This document shows positions 43,845 through 55,400 of a stretch of 64,000 nucleotides of DNA, piece by piece. The translations under genes were made by a program, and so were the position numbers. The DNA is from Lathyrus oleraceus. Lineage: Eukaryota > Streptophyta > Magnoliopsida > Fabales > Fabaceae. The notes under the pieces are model-generated. The model was not told the DNA's origin, searched no databases, and saw only the letters and a program-made list of their open reading frames with translations. Location: contig NC_066580.1 of assembly GCF_024323335.1 (NCBI RefSeq), forward strand, positions 440,281,351-440,345,350. The letters run 5' to 3'. The first letter of the stretch is position 1. Each line of letters begins with the position of its first letter.

Positions 43845-44885
43845 AGTACACTTTTATAGAGAGGGGAAGTCTAGTCGTAGGTGTAATCTACCACCTTTCA
43901 CTGGGAATATCAATAGTTAAAAGAAAAAATTCCCCAAGTTAGAGACACACATAAGGAATTAATGCAAAATTAGGATTCCCAAGGAAACATCATAGTCGGT
44001 CGCATTTAATGTAACACATGTTTCTACCTCAACTGACTTTTAGGGATTTCCTTCAACTGACCTTTCAGGGTTTCCCTCAACTGGCTAAAATTTTAGGATT
44101 CAACTCGTTGACACCTTGGGGTATATCCCATGCCATGCTTGAGGGACTCACATAGACTCACCCCATGTTTAAGGGACTCTCCCCATGACTAAGGGACTCA
44201 CGACATGCTTGAGGGACTCGTCTTGATAAGAAGGGGGGGAACTAAATCACTTCTCCATTTTTAAGCTCTCATTGTTGAGGAAATATGTACTAGTATATGC
44301 GTATAGGACCCACATAAGGCAGTACAGAAGGTTCACTAAAGGAGAGGGACATAACATGTCACCTACACCTACCTCATAACCGCCCATTTAGTGAAACATG
44401 CGCCCATTTATTAGTTGTGTTATCCATTTCCTAGATTACATATCCATTTATGGGAACACTTAAGTAATGTGTCCTTGAACATAACAGTATCGGAGAGGGA
44501 TTTAAAAAGGAAGTACACGTTCTCTTGAATGATAGGTAATTAACTAACCCATTCCCACGCTCCTAGAAGGGGTTACTATTTCTTAGGAACCTGAAATCCA
44601 GGCCATGGACTTCTACAAATACCTTAACCCTAAGGTTGAGAGAAAGATCCAATTCATTATGCAAATACCACATATAGAGCTTCTCAAATCCTTGTGTGAA
44701 TTAGCTCTAACCACATAAGAAACCCTAAAAACCTCTACAAGTCTTAATCACCAGGGATTGTCACATATTATACTTTTAGCAATTAAAATATGCATAAGTA
44801 ACAAGAGTGATAATCATACATTGCCTCCTAAAATCAACAGGTAGAAGAGACAGGTCTTTAAAATCACAATTCATAAACAACGGAG
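43845..44885. other. Repeat debris, possible LTR remnant of another element
   Basis: Short direct repeats of (C)ATGCTTGAGGGACTC occur at about 44140-44225. The rest reads like LTR/leader sequence (ACCCTAA..., CACCAGGGATTGTCACA) but I found no partner LTR, PBS or coding domain. Confidence 0.3.
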
Positions 44886-45200
44886 TCAAAAGTGACTAAA
44901 CCTTGACGATGGTCGAAGAAATCCTATTGTGAGTGAAACATAGAGCCAAGAAAGGTGGTTTAAGGTTTTACTTAAAGGTACGCACCCATAAACGAGGATA
45001 AATTTGGAAAGGATCCAAAAATAAGCTAGCCAAAAGATGACACTCGAATGCAGTGAAAGGAAATTGGAACACATACTTTCAGAAAGTACCATTGTACATG
45101 GGAAAGCAACAAGCAAGGTAATGGCCATATACACGATTATTTGGGTAAGGAATGGTGACAGTCCATTAGAGTGGGTTCCCCAAGTGAGTATAAGGATTAA
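44886..45200 (-). pseudogene. Possible Gag-like (Transposase_28-type) remnant
   Basis: On the minus strand, around 45070 down to 44950, one frame reads VFQFPFTAFECHLLASL followed by QIYPRLWVRTFK and a stop. That is the spacing of the plant 'putative gypsy-type transposon' Gag N-terminal domain (P-F-x-F-E-x-x-L-L ... P-x-x-W). Stops and frameshifts surround it. Weak evidence. Confidence 0.35.
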
Positions 45201-47211
45201 ATGAATGTGACTTGGGTGGACCAGAATAAATTGATCGAGAGCCAAGGGGGACAAGGACCACAACAACCATTGTTCAATCCATTTCAATAAACACTATGGG
45301 AATGCCATGATAATTTCGAGAAACTTTAGCCATAACAACTTGTCCATAAAAGAGGGTCAGACAACGATAACATATGACACATGGTTTCCTCTCCCATTAC
45401 TAATAAGGCTAACAATCACATTAGTAGGTTCTTCAAAATTTAAAGAAATGCAAAAGGGGGGAGGGTTGTTACCATAAGGAGGCATCACCACCAAAAATAA
45501 GAATTTTAAATAATTTTATGCCAACACTCAACAAACAATGTCACCATTAATAAACATCACTTCAACAAATTTTAAAACATAAAGGAAATAAACAGGTAAA
45601 GAAAAGGGTAAGAAACATACCAAGATAGAGAGATCTTGAGGAAAAGAATAATGCAATGGCAAAGAGTTGGAAGCATCAAGGGTCAAGTAACAAAATAATA
45701 GGAAACAAGAGAACTTTAGAAGAACTAATAAATTAGGAAGACACGAGATCCAGAGCTTCAAAATGGGAAAAGAGAAAATATTATAAAAACTTTCGAACAA
45801 AGAAGCCCAAGAGATAAAATGAAAACCTCCGAAATAAAAAAATGAGAAACCAATAACTAAGGGCCAATGGAGTTACCAAGGAAACATTCCCTACGATGTA
45901 AATCATCATAACAATCATATCATAATCATCATGCTTCGTTTCTAGAAGTGAAACATTAAATATGCTCTTAATCTAAAATTTCTAGCATCAAGCCTATTAA
46001 TCACGTGGCAGCGTGAAATGACACCAAGAGTCAGTAGTAAATTGGCGAAGACACCCCCGTTAGAAGATAAGGCACAAGGGTGTGGGATGGAAGCCCCCTA
46101 AAAACAATTAAAGAACTGCATAGCCAACCTACCCATACCCATGTTGAGCTATCTAATGAAGTCAACAAGTTAAAGTTCATTAATACACAAGGAAAGACCG
46201 ACATTAGATCCATAGTTCCAAGATAGTCCCACGACCTAACTCAGTTGCCCTTGGATTTTGGGATATCATTCTTCTTTAGAAAATGCCCAATACACTTAGG
46301 TCAAACTTATAATGGGATCCTCCCAAGAATTTAACCCAGGGAGGGTCATATCTATCCAACAGACCTCGAAAGACCTCTTGTAAAATATGCACATGTGAAC
46401 GAGGTAGAAATATTGCGAGCCATGGAATGAACCTACCCAAACAACACAAAATAAGGATACACATAAAGCAATATGAACAATCTAATCTAAAGATTAAGGA
46501 ATATTGGCGTCGCCTCTATGTTATTTGATTGATAACATCCCTCCTTTAGGGAAGTTATCCATGAAAAGGTTCTAGCAATGCACAATCAAAGATGGACCTG
46601 CACTAGAAAGACACGTGATATGAGCAATTAGAAGAAACAAAATTGGCACAAATAATATCACTTTCGGGAGCTGCATATGTCTGATTAACTTCACAACAAC
46701 GTGTAGCATTAAGGAGATCCCATAATAGGAAAACTGCGGGACATAACAATAAGGAGATCCCATTGAGAATGAAAGATTACACACTTATTTATAGGAAATC
46801 TAATCATCTTGAAGTGATTGGATATCCAGATTCAAATTACATTAACTCTGTAGATACAAGAAAGTTGACAATTGATTATGTGTATCTTTTGATTGGAAAA
46901 TCAAATATCATAAAAAAAATGTGAAGTAAATTGTCATTGTTGCATTCCCTATAGAAGTTGAATTCGTGGAATGATTTGAGGCCACGGTCTAGATTAATTA
47001 ACTATAAAAATTTGATTACAATCTCTATAATTGATTCTATTTTAAGTTATAACTTATAACTTTTGAATTTGAATGTGATTTTATACACAAAAGTGCATTG
47101 TTTAATTCAATTTAGTATAAATATGTTTAAACATAAATCGTTTAATTCAATTTAATATAAACATATTTAAACATAAATCATTTTAACGCAAATCAATATA
47201 TCTTTCAATAA
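45201..47211. other. AT-rich sequence without recognisable genes
   Basis: Several minus-strand frames of 60-130 codons are hydrophobic, low-complexity and unlike anything I know. They are likely chance frames in AT-rich decayed DNA. Nothing else seen. Confidence 0.35.
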
Positions 47212-47432
47212 CCACCAAATGCATTTATAGTTGAAAGCTTGATTTCACAAAGTTGTCAATATGTGTGGGTTATTTGATCAGTTTCCACCAAATGCATTTA
47301 TAGTTGAAAGCTTGATTTCACAAAGTTGTCAACATGTGTGGGTTATTTGATCAGTTTCCACCAAATGCATTTATAGTTGAAAGCTTGATTTCACAACGTT
47401 GTCAACATGTGTGGGTTATTTGATCAGTTTAC
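47212..47432. repeat. 73-bp tandem repeat, 3 copies
   Basis: CCACCAAATGCATTTATAG at 47212, 47285 and 47358, 73 bp apart and nearly identical; ends with ATTTGATCAGTTT. Confidence 0.93.
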
Positions 47433-47593
47433 ATGCCGTGTAAAGAACCATGTGGATAAGATTTCTTTCTTCTTTTTCAACTTCTTTTTCCTTTGCTACA
47501 TGCACCAGCTGATCAAAAGTTGATGACAAAAGTGATTTATTGACCTGATAATTTTTTTTATAAACAAATGACTACTTTTAGCAGTATAAACAA
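47433..47593. other. Short spacer
   Basis: Contains a pyrimidine-rich TTTCTTTCTTCTTTTTC stretch. No gene. Confidence 0.3.
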
Positions 47594-48122
47594 TGACCAT
47601 TGCTATTCCTACATTAAGTTACCTAAATCTTACATCAAACACTGTTTATCTTATTAAATACGGTGAATAGTATTTTTATTTTTTAATAAATAAAAAAAAT
47701 TATAAAAAAATATTTTTATTTTTTAAATCATTTTTATAAAATAAATATAAAGTTTTTCATTAATCAATTTTATTATTGTATTAATCACAAAATATAGATT
47801 ATTAACCATATATTTTACTTATAATTCATTAACAAAATTTACTATTTAATTAATCAATAGAATATATAATATTAATCAAATTCTGATATTAAAATATAAA
47901 ATATAATATAATTTTTAATCAAATTTTGTATTTCATATTTTAATGATAGAATTTAATTAATACTATGTATTTTATTAGTTAATGAAATAATAAATTTGGT
48001 TAATGAATTATTAGTAAAATATGTGGTTAATAACCTATATTTTTGTGATTTATACAATAATAAAATTAGTTAATAATAAACTTTATATTTGTATTATAAA
48101 AATAATTTTAAAAATAAAAATA

Positions 48123-48179
<57 letters not shown>

Positions 48180-48270
48180 CAAAATTAAAATATTGTTCAC
48201 CGTATAAATACGGGAAAAAATTTGATGTAAGTATTTGATGTAAGATTTAATGTAGAAATAGCATTATTCA
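47594..48270. mobile_element. AT-rich palindromic MITE/foldback element, about 680 bp
   Basis: The left half matches the reverse complement of the right half nearly end to end. Paired landmarks are GCTATTCCTACATTAA with GCTATTTCTACATTAA, ATACGGTGAATAGTATTT with ATACGGTGAACAATATTT, AATCACAAAATATAG with AATCACAAAAATATAG, and ATAATTCATTAACAAAATTT with its partner. The centre is near 47930. There is no coding capacity, so it would be non-autonomous. Precise ends and TSD are not certain. Confidence 0.75.
48127..48174. repeat. (TA)24 microsatellite
   Basis: Uninterrupted TA run inside the right arm of the palindrome. Confidence 0.97.
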
Positions 48271-48963
48271 TAAACAATATACTATATTAGAGCATCCTCA
48301 TTAAAGTTAACAATAATATATATCATTAGAAATTGTTTCCATTATTTGACTTGGACGTTGAGCTCATGTTAATTTACTTCTCTTTTTATTTTACCCTTTG
48401 AGGGATCAACTTCTCCAGACAAATATGGAAAAAAGACGTATAGATTTTAGGCAGTGACATAGACATTTTAACAAAAGAACTTTTTTTTTGTAATAATAAA
48501 TTATTAATATTTTTAAAATGAAATTATAAAGGAAAATAAAGGACCCTGAATATAGTTGGAATTGGATTCAGAAGATTGTCAATAGATGAAAAATTGGATA
48601 ATGTGGGGTTGATCATGCTCACAAGTTTGGCAAAGTTGTGGGCTTCTTTGTCTGTCCAATTTGATATGGAAAACATGCCTTTTTTTTTTATAAAGCTCAT
48701 TAATCCACATGCTAAATCTCACACATTGAAGAGCTTTTGAAAAGTTAATTTGCTTATATGATCTTATAATCTTATCCATTTTTAAGCACTTCCAAATTTG
48801 GATTAAACCTCTTTAAGGAAACTGTTAATACACCTAAGCCAAACGTGGAAAGTGTTTGTATGAAAAGGTTTTAGGTCGTTTGGGAAAGCAAATAAAGTTT
48901 TAGCTGGAAAAGGATTTTTTCACAACATCATTCGAATGTAGCTAAAAATAAATAAAGCTATAT
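48271..48963. other. Flanking sequence without recognisable genes
   Basis: AT-rich. A minus-strand frame at 48579-48779 ends ...CQTCEHDQPHIIQFFIY, faintly like the zinc-binding tail of plant LINE reverse transcriptases, but too short to call. Confidence 0.3.
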
Positions 48964-48968
48964 AACAT
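48964..48968. repeat. Target-site duplication AACAT, left copy (copia element)
   Basis: AACAT before the LTR; repeated at 53843-53847 after the other LTR. Confidence 0.9.
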
Positions 48969-49184
48969 TGATAAAGTTCATAGAAATCATAATGAAACTT
49001 TTTATTCTTTGATTACAGAATTCTGTTTTGGAAAAAACTCAACACAAGCTAGGTCACTGTTTGCTTTATATAGATGCAAAACAGAGTGACCTGTGATAGC
49101 AGGTCACCACTATATCTAAACTGACAGCTGCCAGTAACACCTTATACAAAGTGTATTATGTCTATTCTAAAAGATATTCTAATA
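48969..49184 (-). repeat. Copia 3' LTR (216 bp)
   Basis: On the minus strand it begins TATTAGAATATC and ends ...CTTTATCA. The 5' end is TA rather than the usual TG in both LTRs. Confidence 0.9.
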
Positions 49185-49199
49185 CCCCCCCCCCCCCCC
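49185..49199 (-). promoter_or_regulatory. Copia polypurine tract (G15 on minus)
   Basis: An uninterrupted run of 15 C on the plus strand, touching the LTR. The run length may be unreliable in sequencing. Confidence 0.8.
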
Positions 49200-49205
49200 A
49201 CAAAC

Positions 49206-52200
49206 TCATGGGGAGGTTGCAACCCTGAGTTTGTGCCTTAACTCCAGAAACTTGGTTGAAGGTAGAGGCTCGGTGAGGGCATCAGCAATTTGATCAACAC
49301 CTGGAATGTGGGCCACAGTAATTTGTTTAGCTAGAACTTTTTCCCTTACAAAGAAAAGATCAATCTCCATATGCTTAGTTCTTGAATGTAATATGGGATT
49401 GTGTGCTAACAACACAGCAGATTGGTTGTCACACAAAACAAAGGGCTGTTGAGTAGGGATAGATAATTCCTGTAAAAGAGTTTGCAGCCAGAGAAGGTCA
49501 GCAGTTGCTTGAGCTAGACTTCTGTGCTGGACCTGGAAACAACCTGTTGCTTTTTGGACCACCAAGAAGCTAAATTACCTCCAAAGTATATTGCAACACC
49601 AGAAGTGCTTCTCCTGTCATCTGGGTTTGAGGCCCAGTCAGCATCACAAAACACCCTTAGAGAAGGTAGTTGATTAGGTGAGTGAGGAGAAATATGTAAC
49701 CCATAATGGATGGTGCCCTTGAGATATCGGAGAATTCTTTTTACTGCAGCCCAGTGAGTCTCCAAAGGATGAGACATGAACTGACAAACCTTGTTTACAG
49801 CATAGGCAATGTCAGGTCGAGTAATAGTGGCATATTGAAGTGCTCCTACTACAGACCTATACATGAAGGGATCTGCCAAGGCTGGAGAGCCAGTTTTAGT
49901 AAGCTTGCAAGTTGATTGCATAGGTGAATGAACTGAACTGCATTCAGACATGTGGGTTTTGTGCAGTAGGTCTCTGAGGTACTTGGACTGAGTCAACAGT
50001 AATGAACCTTGGGCAGTAGCTTTAACTTTAATGCCAAGAAAGTAATCCAAGGTACCCAGATGCTTGAGGGAGAAGGCAGAATTTAACTTAGCAATAATGT
50101 CCTTTAAAAGAGAAGGACTGCTACCAGTGATGATTATATCATCAACATATACCAAAATGTAGACAGTGTGGCCAGCTGAACGAAGAATGAAAAGAGAAGG
50201 GTCACACCTGCTGGGTTTAAAATGGAGGTTAACAAGGGCAGTTTGCAACCGTTCAAACCACTGTCTGGGGGCCTGTTTAAGACCATAGAGGGTTTTATGC
50301 AGTTTGCAGACTAGAGAGGCATTAGAGTCCACAAATCCAGGTGGCTGCTCCATGTACACTTCTTCAGTTAACAGACCATTTAAGAAGGCATTGTTAACAT
50401 CAAGCTGCTGAATTGACCAACTTTTAGTGAGTGCAATAGTGATAATCAGCCTGATGGTAACCGGCTTCACAACTGGAGAAAACGTCTCATTAAAATCAAA
50501 CCCTTGCTTTTGATGAAAACCCTTAGCAACCAAGCGAGCCTTATAACGGCTAACACTGCCATCAGGATTTTCTTTTATGCGAAAAACCCACTTGCAGCCA
50601 ATGGCTTGCCTGTTGGGAGGAAGGGAAACAAGGGACCAAGTCTTGTTATGAGAAAGCGCCTCAAATTCTGCATGCATTGCTTCTTTCCATTTAGCATCAG
50701 CAAAAGCTTGTTTGACAGATTTAGGTTTAGCGTGAGTGAGAAGTAATTTAGGTTGAACAAACCCAGACTTTGCTCTAGTTTGCATAGGATGCGCATTTAC
50801 AGGAACCTTAGAAACTGGAACAACATTAGAAGGGATTAAGGCCTTAGATGCAACAATGGATGAGGATACAGAGTCAGATCTAGAAGTAAGACTAGTGGTA
50901 GAGTCAGACACAGCAGGCTCAGGTTCCAAAACAGGACTACCAAGGGAAAATTGCTGACTAGATTCATTAGAAGCTGCCAGATCATTTGGAGTGGGAGTAA
51001 AGGGAATGGCAGAAATAGGAATTGGTTTTGGAAGGCCTGATTGAGGTAACAGAGATTGCAAAGAGGACACAGAGTTGGATTTTGACGAAATTGAAACAGG
51101 AGGTATAACCTTGGTGGTGAACAACTCCAAGTATGGGAATCTTGACTCATTAAAGAGTACATCTTTTGAGATGTACAACCTACCAGAAGGTGACAAACAC
51201 TTATAACCTTTGTGAGAAGCAGAATAACCAAGGAATAAGCATTCATGAGATCTGAACTCAAGTTTATGAGCATTATAAGGTCTCAACAAAGGGAAGCAGG
51301 CACAACCAAAAACTTTGAGGAATTTATAATCCGGCATAGATTTAAAAAGTAGGCAATAAGGAACCTGAGACTGAATGGAAGCAGAGGGAAGTATATTAAT
51401 TAAATAGACTGCAGTAGAGAAAGCAAAATCCCAGTAGGTTAGAGGTAATGAAGCTTGACTCAACAGTGTAAGGCCCAAATCCACAATGTGCCTATGTTTT
51501 CGTTCAACTACCCCATTCTGATGATGAGTATGAGGGCATATAACTCTGTGTACTATTCCCAGTTCAGTGAGGAATTTGCTGAAGGGTCTGAATTCCCCAC
51601 CCTAATCTAACTGGACAGCTTTAATAGAGTGTCCAAGTTGAAGTTCCACTAAAGTTTTGAACTGTTTGAAAATACTGAGTGCTTTAGCTTTGGATTTAAG
51701 TAGATAAATCCAAGTGAATCTAGAAAAGGCATCCACAAAAGAGATATAGTAACTAAACCCTTGAGTAGATGGTTGAGGTGAGGGACCCCAAATATCACAG
51801 TAGACAAGTTCTAGAGGAAAATTGTAAGAAGTGTGTGAAGATGGGGAATGAAGTCTATGAGCTTTGCCAGCACAACAAGCAGAACAGAAATGATCATGAC
51901 TTTTATTATTGAAGGAAATATTACAGCTTTGAAGCACAAGCTTTAGAGTATTGTCATTAGGGTGGCCTAATCTTAAATGCCACACATTGAACAAATTAGG
52001 AGAAATACTAGTAGCATTGATGCTAGGTACAACTTTATTTGCAGAAACTAAAGACATGGCAGGACTGGAGACATTAAACAGAGGGAACTGATAAAGACCA
52101 TTTGAGCCAACTTTACCAACCAGGAGGACAGCATTAGACACCTGAGATTTGACAAGACAAGTATCAGCTGTGAATAAAAAATAAACATGATTATCACTGC

Positions 52201-53599
52201 AAAATTTGCTGACACTGATAAGATTTTTAGTGATGGATGGAACATGTAAAAGATTTTTAAGTGTGAGAGGTGTGTGAGGTTGATAAGTTGAGAGGAAATG
52301 GCTAGAACCAGTAGAGTCAATAGGTAGACCTTGCTCATTGCCTATATAAATCTGATCAGGTCCCTCAAAAGAAGTGACTTATTGAATGTTGTTAGCATCA
52401 TTGGTAACATGAAATGAAGCACCTGAGTCTGGATACCAGGATGCAGCAGAGGTTGAAGGAGCAGCATTAGCAATGAAAGTGTTAGGAGCCAAAGACATAG
52501 CAGGCTTTGCTTGAGGAGTTGTAGGCCTTGTCCACACATTTGCAGGAAATTGTCCATAAGGCATTTGAGGAGTGGACCAAGGAGCAGTGTTATAAGGACT
52601 TCCATAATAAGACTGAGGCTGGAACTGTTGGTTGAACCTGTGCCAACAGTTGAGGGCTGAGTGTCCAACTATGGAACAAACCTGACATTGTATTCCAGAG
52701 TTTCTGCCACCTCTACCTCTTCCACTTTTACCTCCTCTATTGAACCTTCCACCTCTAAAACTGGAATAATCAGGTTCAGGAGTATGAGAGGGAGGATTGG
52801 AAGGAGAAGAATCAGTGTATCCAGATTGAGTAGTGTCAGGAGAGGTAGGTTGAGACGTGGCATGAGTGAGATTAAGCGAAGCCAGATCAGGGACTGATTG
52901 CTTCTTGAACTTGTTCAGCCTCAATTCATGAGCAATCAGAAGGATTTCCACTTCATCCAAATCCATATCTCCAAACTTGCTTTCAACAATAGAAACTACA
53001 GAAGCATACTCACTAGGAAGGCCTTCAAGAATGACATCGATGTGATGCGTGACTGGAACTGGATCACCAATCGATGCCAACGCATCCACAATCATACGAA
53101 TTTTCAACAGATAATCAGAAATCGATTACGAATCAAGAGTTGAAGCACGCAATTCAATGTGAAGTTGACGTGCACGCGCGCGAGTCTGCTTCTGGAAATA
53201 ATTGAACAACCAATCCCAAAGTTGATGTGAATGCGTGCATCCAAGAACACGTGACAGGATCTCGCTCGAAAGCGTCGATTGCAACCAAGACAAGAGCAAT
53301 TGATCCTTCTGAAGCCACGACGAGTACGTAGGACTGATCGTACCTTGACGGCGAGCTTCATCGTTCACGAATTTCGGTGGAATTTGAGTGCAAACAACAA
53401 GATCAGTGAGGTTGTGCGCGTTGATATATGGCTTCACTTGTTGGTGCCAGAGATGAAAATTTTTCTCATCAAGCTTGTACGCGATCTTGAAAGCGAACTG
53501 CAAGCGGCGCGATTCATCAATCACCGCCGCCGCCGACGGCGAGGTTGGGGATGTAATATGAGCGGAAGACGGCGAACCTGACGACGGGGATGACGCCAT
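49206..53599 (-). pseudogene. Copia Gag-Pol polyprotein, three in-frame stops and one short deletion
   Basis: ATG at 53599 just inside the PBS. UBN2/copia-type Gag (LDEKNFHLWHQQVKPYI) with a CCHC knuckle (CQVCSIVGHSALNC, near 52690). Protease has WYPDSGASFHVT near 52420. Integrase has an HHCC region (HLRLGHPNDNTL ... CSACCAGKAHRL, about 51960-51840) and a YCDIWGPS core. RT has KWVFRIKENPDGS, QQLDVNNAFLNG and YVDD at 50138-50149. RNase H has FCDADWASNPDDRRSTSG and SRTKHMEID. TAA at 53126-53128 and at 52379-52381 and TAG at 51602-51604 interrupt one otherwise continuous frame. About 11 bases are missing near 49520, shifting the last 100 codons. Not functional as it stands. Confidence 0.92.
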
Positions 53600-53616
53600 G
53601 GATCGTAACTGACTAA

Positions 53617-53626
53617 ACTGATACCA
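53617..53626 (-). promoter_or_regulatory. Copia primer-binding site (initiator Met tRNA type)
   Basis: Minus strand TGGTATCAGT directly inside the 5' LTR. Only the first nine bases match the usual TGGTATCAGAGC. Confidence 0.85.
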
Positions 53627-53842
53627 TGATAAAGTTCATAGAAATCATAATGAAACTTTTCATTCTTTGATAACAGAATTCTGTTTTGGAAAAAACTCAA
53701 CACAAGCTAGGTCACTGTTTGCCTTATATAGATGCAAAACAGAGTGACCTGTGATAGCAGGTCACCACTATATCTAAACTGACAGCTGCCAGTAACACCT
53801 TATACAAAGTGTATTATGTCTATTCTAAGAGATATTCTAATA
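53627..53842 (-). repeat. Copia 5' LTR (216 bp)
   Basis: Pairs with 48969-49184; four substitutions seen. Confidence 0.9.
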
Positions 53843-53847
53843 AACAT
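53843..53847. repeat. Target-site duplication AACAT, right copy (copia element)
   Basis: Matches 48964-48968. Confidence 0.9.
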
Positions 53848-54312
53848 GATCATGTTTTCCTATTTTCATGTGAGCCACATTCAAATTTTATATTGTCATT
53901 TTTTTATTGTTTGGTGTTCAAGGGAAGAGTTGGGACGATTATATTTGCTAGCAGGGAAATCTAAATTAATTAAGCAAACTAATAAAAAAAACGGGAATTT
54001 ACTACTGTCGCATCCGCGAAAAACAACCGGCGGGCTAAAACAAAAACAAACAGAGCCGCCACCGTGCGTTATTTATCCCAAAGGAGGGAAAGGAAACGCT
54101 CGAAGTAAACCTGGAAAAGACATGGTCTCGCGACCAAAGAGAATGGGATCGGGAGTCGGTTATGCGAAGGGAAGGTATTAGCACCCCTACGCATCCGTCG
54201 TACTCGACGGGATCCACGCTCTAAAGAAAGAATAAGGTTGCTAAAACAGAAGTCGCTCACAAACATCACACACACACTGGAAACTACACAGGTGGGAGAA
54301 TAGGGGAAAGGG

Positions 54313-54741
54313 CTCGCTAGGATATCGCATCCTATGCCTACGTATCTCATCTGGAATAAGAATTAGAGCTACCGTAGTTCGGCTCACGCACGCCGAAACA
54401 AAACACATGCAAACAGGCAAACATGGAAACCGAATGCCAATCGCTGGACTTATATCGGACTCCGAACCAAACACACACACAGGAAACCAACTGCCAATTG
54501 CTGGACTTACGTCGGACTCCACATAACAAACGCCAATAGGATACGGACTGCCAATCGCTGGGCTTATGTCCATCTCCTAACACACAAGAAGAAAATCAAA
54601 CAAACAGGTTGCTAAGGAGTCTGGCACTCGAGCCTAGCAACTGTCAAGCAAACACACACAAAAGAAAAAGGGTGCCCGGAGAGATCTCGTACGACCTCCT
54701 GCCTACGTACCTCATCTGGTATGAGGATCAGGGCAACGTAG
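54313..54741 (-). other. Multi-helix modules in the Ogre-2 LTR
   Basis: Equivalent to the Ogre-1 modules. P1 CTACGT/ACGTAG (54703-54708 with 54736-54741) replaces CTACAT/ATGTAG of Ogre-1 module 2. P2 CCTCAT/ATGAGG (54710-54726) replaces CTTCA/TGAAG. A further module has P1 at 54338-54342 with 54373-54377 and P3 TAGGAT/ATCCTA at 54318-54334. Confidence 0.68.
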
Positions 54742-55378
54742 TTCCCCTAAACAGGGGAGAAACTTTCTCCTAACCAGAGACTGGGAAATGACTAACTAGA
54801 AGGGAGACTAACTCGAGCCTAATAGTTATCACGTATTCCACAATGGTCCTAGGTTGAGTTTTCTATCTAACTTGCACAGGCAGCAAGCTAATCCTAAACA
54901 GGCAAAGCAAAACATGCAAGCATAATCAAAATAAAGCAAACATACACAATTAGCACACACTATATACAGACAAAGTGGGCTCACACAAGGGTTAGGCTGC
55001 AAAAGCAAGCCAACTGTATCAGGTGATGTTAGCTCTTAACCCTAACATTGAGAGTTAAGGTGAAGCAGATGAAACAGGAAGTGAGGGGTGTGCCCCACAG
55101 CTCTTATCCCTGGCCAGGGAGAGCTTTAGACAAAGGAAGTGTGGGTTCAGAAAGTGGTAACCCTTCTACACTTATGACTGACTCAACAAGGATCTTGGGT
55201 TAATATCCACAATGCATCAACACCAGTTGTGTGAGCAGAGGGATGACTCAACTGAATAGCAGGAGATGGATTGCACATCTCTTGTATCTGCCAATTGCCT
55301 TATCAAAGGTCTTTTCCTGCTTGGCACAAAGATAAACAATCACAAGCATTGCCTCTTATGGAGGACTTCAGACAGGTG

Positions 55379-55400
55379 CCTGACCAAGTAACAGGCCAGG
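55379..55400 (-). other. LTR hairpin of Ogre-2
   Basis: Minus strand CCTGGCC, loop, GGTCAGG; counterpart of 4562-4583 with two compensatory pairs. Confidence 0.6.

Larger units (their letters stand above)
48969..53842 (-). mobile_element. Ty1/copia retrotransposon, short LTRs, inactive coding region
   Basis: Two 216-bp LTRs (4 differences, about 98% identical), TSD AACAT, PBS TGGTATCAG-type (initiator Met tRNA) at 53626-53617 on the minus strand and a G-rich PPT (C15 on plus, 49185-49199). The domain order Gag, protease, integrase, RT, RNase H is the Ty1/copia order. It resembles the Ale/Retrofit group by Gag and RT phrases; that lineage call is tentative. Confidence 0.94.

Noticed and set aside
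44886..46784. Hydrophobic minus-strand frames that could suggest membrane proteins.
   Set aside because: They come from A-rich DNA read in reverse (Leu/Phe/Ser codons), have no start context or homology, and sit in decayed repeat sequence.
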